Positions 40,301-42,168 of a stretch of 42,168 bases of DNA are shown here, piece by piece. Below the pieces are notes generated by a model, which searched no databases, had not been told where the DNA came from, and worked only from the letters and a program-made list of their open reading frames with translations. Position numbers and translations under genes: made by a program. Positions within the stretch are counted from its first letter, which is position 1; each line of letters starts with the position of its first letter. The DNA lies in assembly GCF_001661345.1 (NCBI RefSeq), contig NW_017962919.1:750335-792502 (forward strand), read 5' to 3'. Origin of the DNA: Ascoidea rubescens DSM 1968. Its lineage: Eukaryota > Ascomycota > Saccharomycetes > Ascoideales > Ascoideaceae.

Positions 40301-40328
40301 AAATAACTCAACATATTTTTACAAATAA
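37311..40328 (+). CDS. Multi-KH-domain RNA-binding protein (YLL032C-like / vigilin-like)
   Basis: I choose the ATG at 37311 (MITISPYSTANEYS...), giving 1005 residues. The frame is open further 5', but only from a TTG and through a T-rich promoter-like stretch. Repeated KH-type modules are visible. The clearest has the GxxG loop GSGG near residues 564-567 (RQVIGSGGLTIQQIMRKYNVFIKF). Another divergent one has GKKNGKMIRIMNNTNVLIKY near 493-515. Earlier modules (around 100-450) keep the pattern FSGLQSQVILAKSLIEKII but have lost clear GxxG loops. The C-terminus is disordered with tandem SP dipeptides (about 868-896, SPVSCSPISRSPVSQSPISR) that look like proline-directed kinase sites. It resembles the yeast KH protein YLL032C more than Scp160, which is longer with 14 KH units. 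The exact orthologue is uncertain. Three CTG codons. Confidence 0.78.
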   Translation: MITISPYSTANEYSNLLNQSAFQFNPAEIYNSTNNLNNEYEFFTIIPLKYEYLVKPSPINNINSTSNINIIYESSNNLWNKVIQNNQPHYVIDNLLHFKSFITNINANVGGISIKIDENNCFTDNIFTISIFANDFNLISTYKKKLLQFYNSIISKSISFNQNSINLNQNYQNLILSLNDISSYCNVTVLISNQFFDFKFNLPIDSRLSSPIRNQNTINNEINNFNVYILGDSNNVNFAESRVRLVLDDFQGLYLDSLDLNLSLLPLVAGIQFNNLKNISKQSGANLYLPNLLPGLYNSTKPTSSTLSKIHFSGLQSQVILAKSLIEKIIKSSTDQIYFKDSHISHDKNDLLLLNYQEKILSIMIKYSSFIQLVPLGHDNKCIIRIQASSISLVDNSMDELMNLLTNIYEVEFKLLNKNNESQQFLFNFLNNISIKTNTCLTLNKNSLYNITGLNSDVKQCIKLLQLFKQFNKYPNNIQIHYKIELPNSQRDFVSGKKNGKMIRIMNNTNVLIKYTPLNEYNFNINLISNDISASSAAIQLLEDEFPSEISFFIPEAYHRQVIGSGGLTIQQIMRKYNVFIKFSNTYDYQQNMFSFIRHENVVIRCPSKNSKAIPSAKSELDSLCNECSNLHLTTFVKISRSQWRLIVSKYVKNEMIISEIEKKTSCFINFPCTEPSESAIIEIRGNDNASEEAAKSLKKYYPNDYVFKITFSNQFNTICSENNQEFLDKIIVPLRILLNMEVQVYSAIELEKKDSNEVACQKLVLSYLAKDDMNGKNLNDAVGHISSFLEKNSFEIFDKGEVLDSQLIIKGSASTSLGSILNNKSFNRRSLRNNILAPPIQFSFPAAGSKNSNSDLSSSDCFSSGGYSPVSCSPISRSPVSQSPISRSPISPSRQLSNNDLVQMENSIFSSNIGSLPPLKNDNFGMNPSNHQVPLNNISNNFYSNGLLSSPKKTVNLGHKRFHLMDDRGGSNTITNFNNNLANINVSPGRYSNYSTNNSTYFYK

Positions 40329-40496
40329 TAATGGTCTTTGGTCATAAAAAACAGACTTTAATTCAGTTTCATTTTTTTTTTATATTTTTTTGGAGACAAG
40401 TTATTTTTTTAGGCTAATTAAAAGATTTTACTTTGAATTATTCATATTTTGAATTTTTTTATCTTTTATATACTATTATTTTATGTTTTATGTTTT

Positions 40497-40531
40497 ACAT
40501 TTCACATTTCACATTTCACATTTCATATTTC
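40497..40531. repeat. Heptamer tandem repeat (ACATTTC)n
   Basis: Four perfect ACATTTC units and one ATATTTC, between the convergent KH-protein and XYL2 genes. Confidence 0.9.
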
Positions 40532-40600
40532 ATACATCATCACATACTTATTGATATATCATATACTAACTCAATTGATAGGCTCTCTAAAATAAAGACA

Positions 40601-41686
40601 TTACAACTTATAAGATCTATCAGTAGGACCATCGATTATACACTTTACAGCGTTTCCTCCATCCTTCATGAAATCATAGGCTTTAATAGAGTCTTCAAAT
40701 GAAAAGCGATGCGTTACTAATAACTTGACATTCACCTTTTGATTAGCTACTAGTTCAATAGCACTCTTATAATCTCCATGTGCATATCTAAAACATCCTT
40801 TGAATGTTGCTTCTTTTTCCAAAATTCTGGAGATGGGAAAATTAATGTTATCTTTTCCCATTCCAACTTGAACATATGTTGCATTTCTTTTGAGAATTGA
40901 AATACCAAGTCGAATACATGTTTCTGCCCCAGAACAGTCAATCACAATTTCTGGCTCAAAATAATTTTTTATGAAAAAATTGATTATATCCTCCTCAGAC
41001 TGGTCATTATCTTCAACTGAGCTGTGTGTGTAAGTTGCCCCCATTTCTCTTGCCAATTTCAATTTCGATTCAAATAAATCTGTAACCACAACCTGAGTAG
41101 CACCAAAAGCTTTGGCCACTGCTGCTGTTAACAAACCAACTGGGCCTGCACCAAAAACAGCAACTTTTGAGCCAAAAACCACATTTCCCAATCTATTTGC
41201 ATGCACAGCAACAGCCAAAGGCTCAATCAAAGCACCTTCCTCTAGCGAGACGCTGTCAGGCAATTTGTTAGCAAAATCGTATGGAACCAAATAATAACGA
41301 CATAAAGTGCCATCGAATGGTGGTGTAGCTGCAAAAGCCATCGAAGGACAAAGATTGTAATGGCCAGATTTCATTTCTTCTGAGAATCTACTTGGGATTC
41401 CTGGCTCAAGAGCCACTTTATCGCCAACATGCAAATGATCAGGCACCAAGCTCCCCTTTTCTACAATTATTCCACTGGATTCATGCCCCAAGACCATAGA
41501 CTTTTCTACAACAAAGGACCCAATTGACCCATGAGTATAATAATGAATATCAGATCCACAGATTCCTGTTTTCTTAATTTGCACTTTAACGTAATATGGA
41601 TTAGAGATTATAGGAACTGGCCGATCTTCAAAAACTATTTTGCCTGGTTTTTGTAAAACGACAGATGGGTTTTTATAACTTAGCAT
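40601..41686 (-). CDS. XYL2: Xylitol dehydrogenase (D-xylulose reductase), zinc-dependent MDR family
   Basis: 361 residues, close to Scheffersomyces stipitis Xyl2 (363). It is a medium-chain dehydrogenase with catalytic zinc ligands Cys43 (GICGSDIH), His68-Glu69 (LGHESSG) and Glu155 (EGALIEPLAV). The NAD-binding motif GAGPVG is at 179-184. Asp203 at the end of the second strand indicates NAD rather than NADP. The block EPGIPSRFSEEMKSGHYNLCPSMAFAATPP is nearly that of Xyl2, and the structural-zinc cysteines are lacking, as in that enzyme. It oxidises xylitol to D-xylulose, the second step of the fungal xylose pathway. Sorbitol dehydrogenase is the alternative, since the two activities overlap. 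The start is the first ATG (41686). No CTG codon. The 3' end lies about 270 bp from the convergent KH gene. Confidence 0.92.
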   Translation of the reverse strand: MLSYKNPSVVLQKPGKIVFEDRPVPIISNPYYVKVQIKKTGICGSDIHYYTHGSIGSFVVEKSMVLGHESSGIIVEKGSLVPDHLHVGDKVALEPGIPSRFSEEMKSGHYNLCPSMAFAATPPFDGTLCRYYLVPYDFANKLPDSVSLEEGALIEPLAVAVHANRLGNVVFGSKVAVFGAGPVGLLTAAVAKAFGATQVVVTDLFESKLKLAREMGATYTHSSVEDNDQSEEDIINFFIKNYFEPEIVIDCSGAETCIRLGISILKRNATYVQVGMGKDNINFPISRILEKEATFKGCFRYAHGDYKSAIELVANQKVNVKLLVTHRFSFEDSIKAYDFMKDGGNAVKCIIDGPTDRSYKL

Positions 41687-42058
41687 TGCAAGTATTAATT
41701 TATGAATATATAAAGTAGTTTATGTCTCAATTTACGTATTATATGGAGCAAAAAAAGAAATATTCACTCCTTTACACAAGGGAAAAGTTGCGATTTGTTT
41801 GCCAGAGAAATTTAAAATTTGAATGGTGAATGATCAAATTATCAGAATCAAACCTAGGTGCTGGATTTTGGTTTTGATTGATTTAAATCTACTTGTTGGA
41901 AAATGAATATAACAAACATTTTATTTAATGTGGCTCAATTATATACGAAACACCTATGAACTAGAAAAAGAAAAAATATGAATATTGAATTTTAAATAAC
42001 TTGTATAAATAAACAGAATATGCAATCAAAAAAGCAGTGGAATTGACATTATAATTGT
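41687..42058. other. Intergenic promoter region of XYL2
   Basis: 372 bp between the XYL2 start and the stop codon of the next minus-strand gene. AT-rich; no recognised element. Confidence 0.65.
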
Positions 42059-42168
42059 CTAGTTTAAGGGTAAACCTAAAGCTTCTCTTTGAGACTTAGA
42101 TTTTGGATCAAAAAATGGAATTTCTGCCAATGAAGTAACTCTAGTTCCATGTCTTGGTTCCAATCCTT
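42059..42168 (-). CDS. C-terminal end of an unidentified protein (cut by window edge)
   Basis: On the minus strand 35 codons (GLEPRHGTRVTSLAEIPFFD, then PKSKSQREALGLPLN) lead to TAG at 42061-42059. I treat it as the functional copy because its frame is intact to the window edge and it sits in tandem with XYL2, whereas the near-identical copy at 30929-31171 is frameshifted upstream. I do not recognise the family from this fragment. The rest lies outside the window. Confidence 0.65.
   Translation of the reverse strand, partial: GLEPRHGTRVTSLAEIPFFDPKSKSQREALGLPLN
42074..42168. repeat. Dispersed direct repeat, copy 2
   Basis: 95 bp identical to 30944-31038 and continuing to the window edge, so the full repeat may be longer. 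Confidence 0.97.

Overview
The window looks like nuclear DNA of a budding yeast (Saccharomycotina). It is very AT-rich, the genes are intron-poor, and their products are full-length orthologues of yeast housekeeping proteins. In-frame CTG codons are almost absent: a hand scan found 12 in roughly 8,560 codons. Leucine is written mostly TTA, TTG, CTT and CTA. This fits a lineage in which CTG has been reassigned or is ambiguous (Candida-type, or Saccharomycopsis/Ascoidea-type), but the sequence here does not settle which. The presence of xylitol dehydrogenase, a Pra1/Zps1 zinc-scavenger-type protein, a group III (Nik1) histidine kinase and a spliceosomal J-protein also points away from a close relative of S. 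cerevisiae.

Layout: 1-1455 (-) is the N-terminal part of a Nik1 poly-HAMP histidine kinase, cut by the window edge. 3162-3806 (+) is UBC1. 3.8-8.2 kb is a long, repeat-rich, gene-poor stretch with one credible 64-aa small gene (6413-6607, +) behind a TATA box. 8229-16025 (+) is UTP20. 16930-17715 (+) is a secreted ZPS1/PRA1-like protein. 18261-19589 (+) is CDC50. 20563-22908 (-) is BRE5. 23724-24524 (-) is a DNAJC8/Spf31-like J-protein, divergent from RAV1 (25290-30263, +). 30.3-32.7 kb is intergenic and holds a broken copy of a gene 3' end. 32673-34736 (+) is an F-box-like/leucine-rich-repeat protein. 34959-36710 (+) is LAS1. 37311-40328 (+) is a multi-KH RNA-binding protein. 40601-41686 (-) is XYL2. 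42059-42168 (-) is the last 35 codons of an unidentified gene, nearly identical to the broken copy at 31 kb.

The genes do not form a cluster or a dedicated system. UTP20 and LAS1 are both ribosome-biogenesis factors, and their promoters share an almost identical RRPE-like element (TGAAAAATTTCA / TGAAAAACTTCA). LAS1 also has a perfect inverted pair of Tbf1-like ARCCCTA sites. RAV1 (V-ATPase assembly) and CDC50 (lipid flippase subunit) act in endomembrane homeostasis. BRE5 acts with a deubiquitinase and UBC1 is a ubiquitin conjugase.

The least expected signals are: near-absence of CTG; an identical 95-bp dispersed duplication about 11.1 kb apart, whose internal copy is frameshifted; two intergenic stretches whose reading frames look like decayed coding sequence; a compact GC-rich island in an otherwise AT-rich intergene; and the Pra1-like protein lacking the histidine-rich C-terminal tail of its best-known relative. 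I see no tRNA, rRNA, CRISPR array or intact mobile element.
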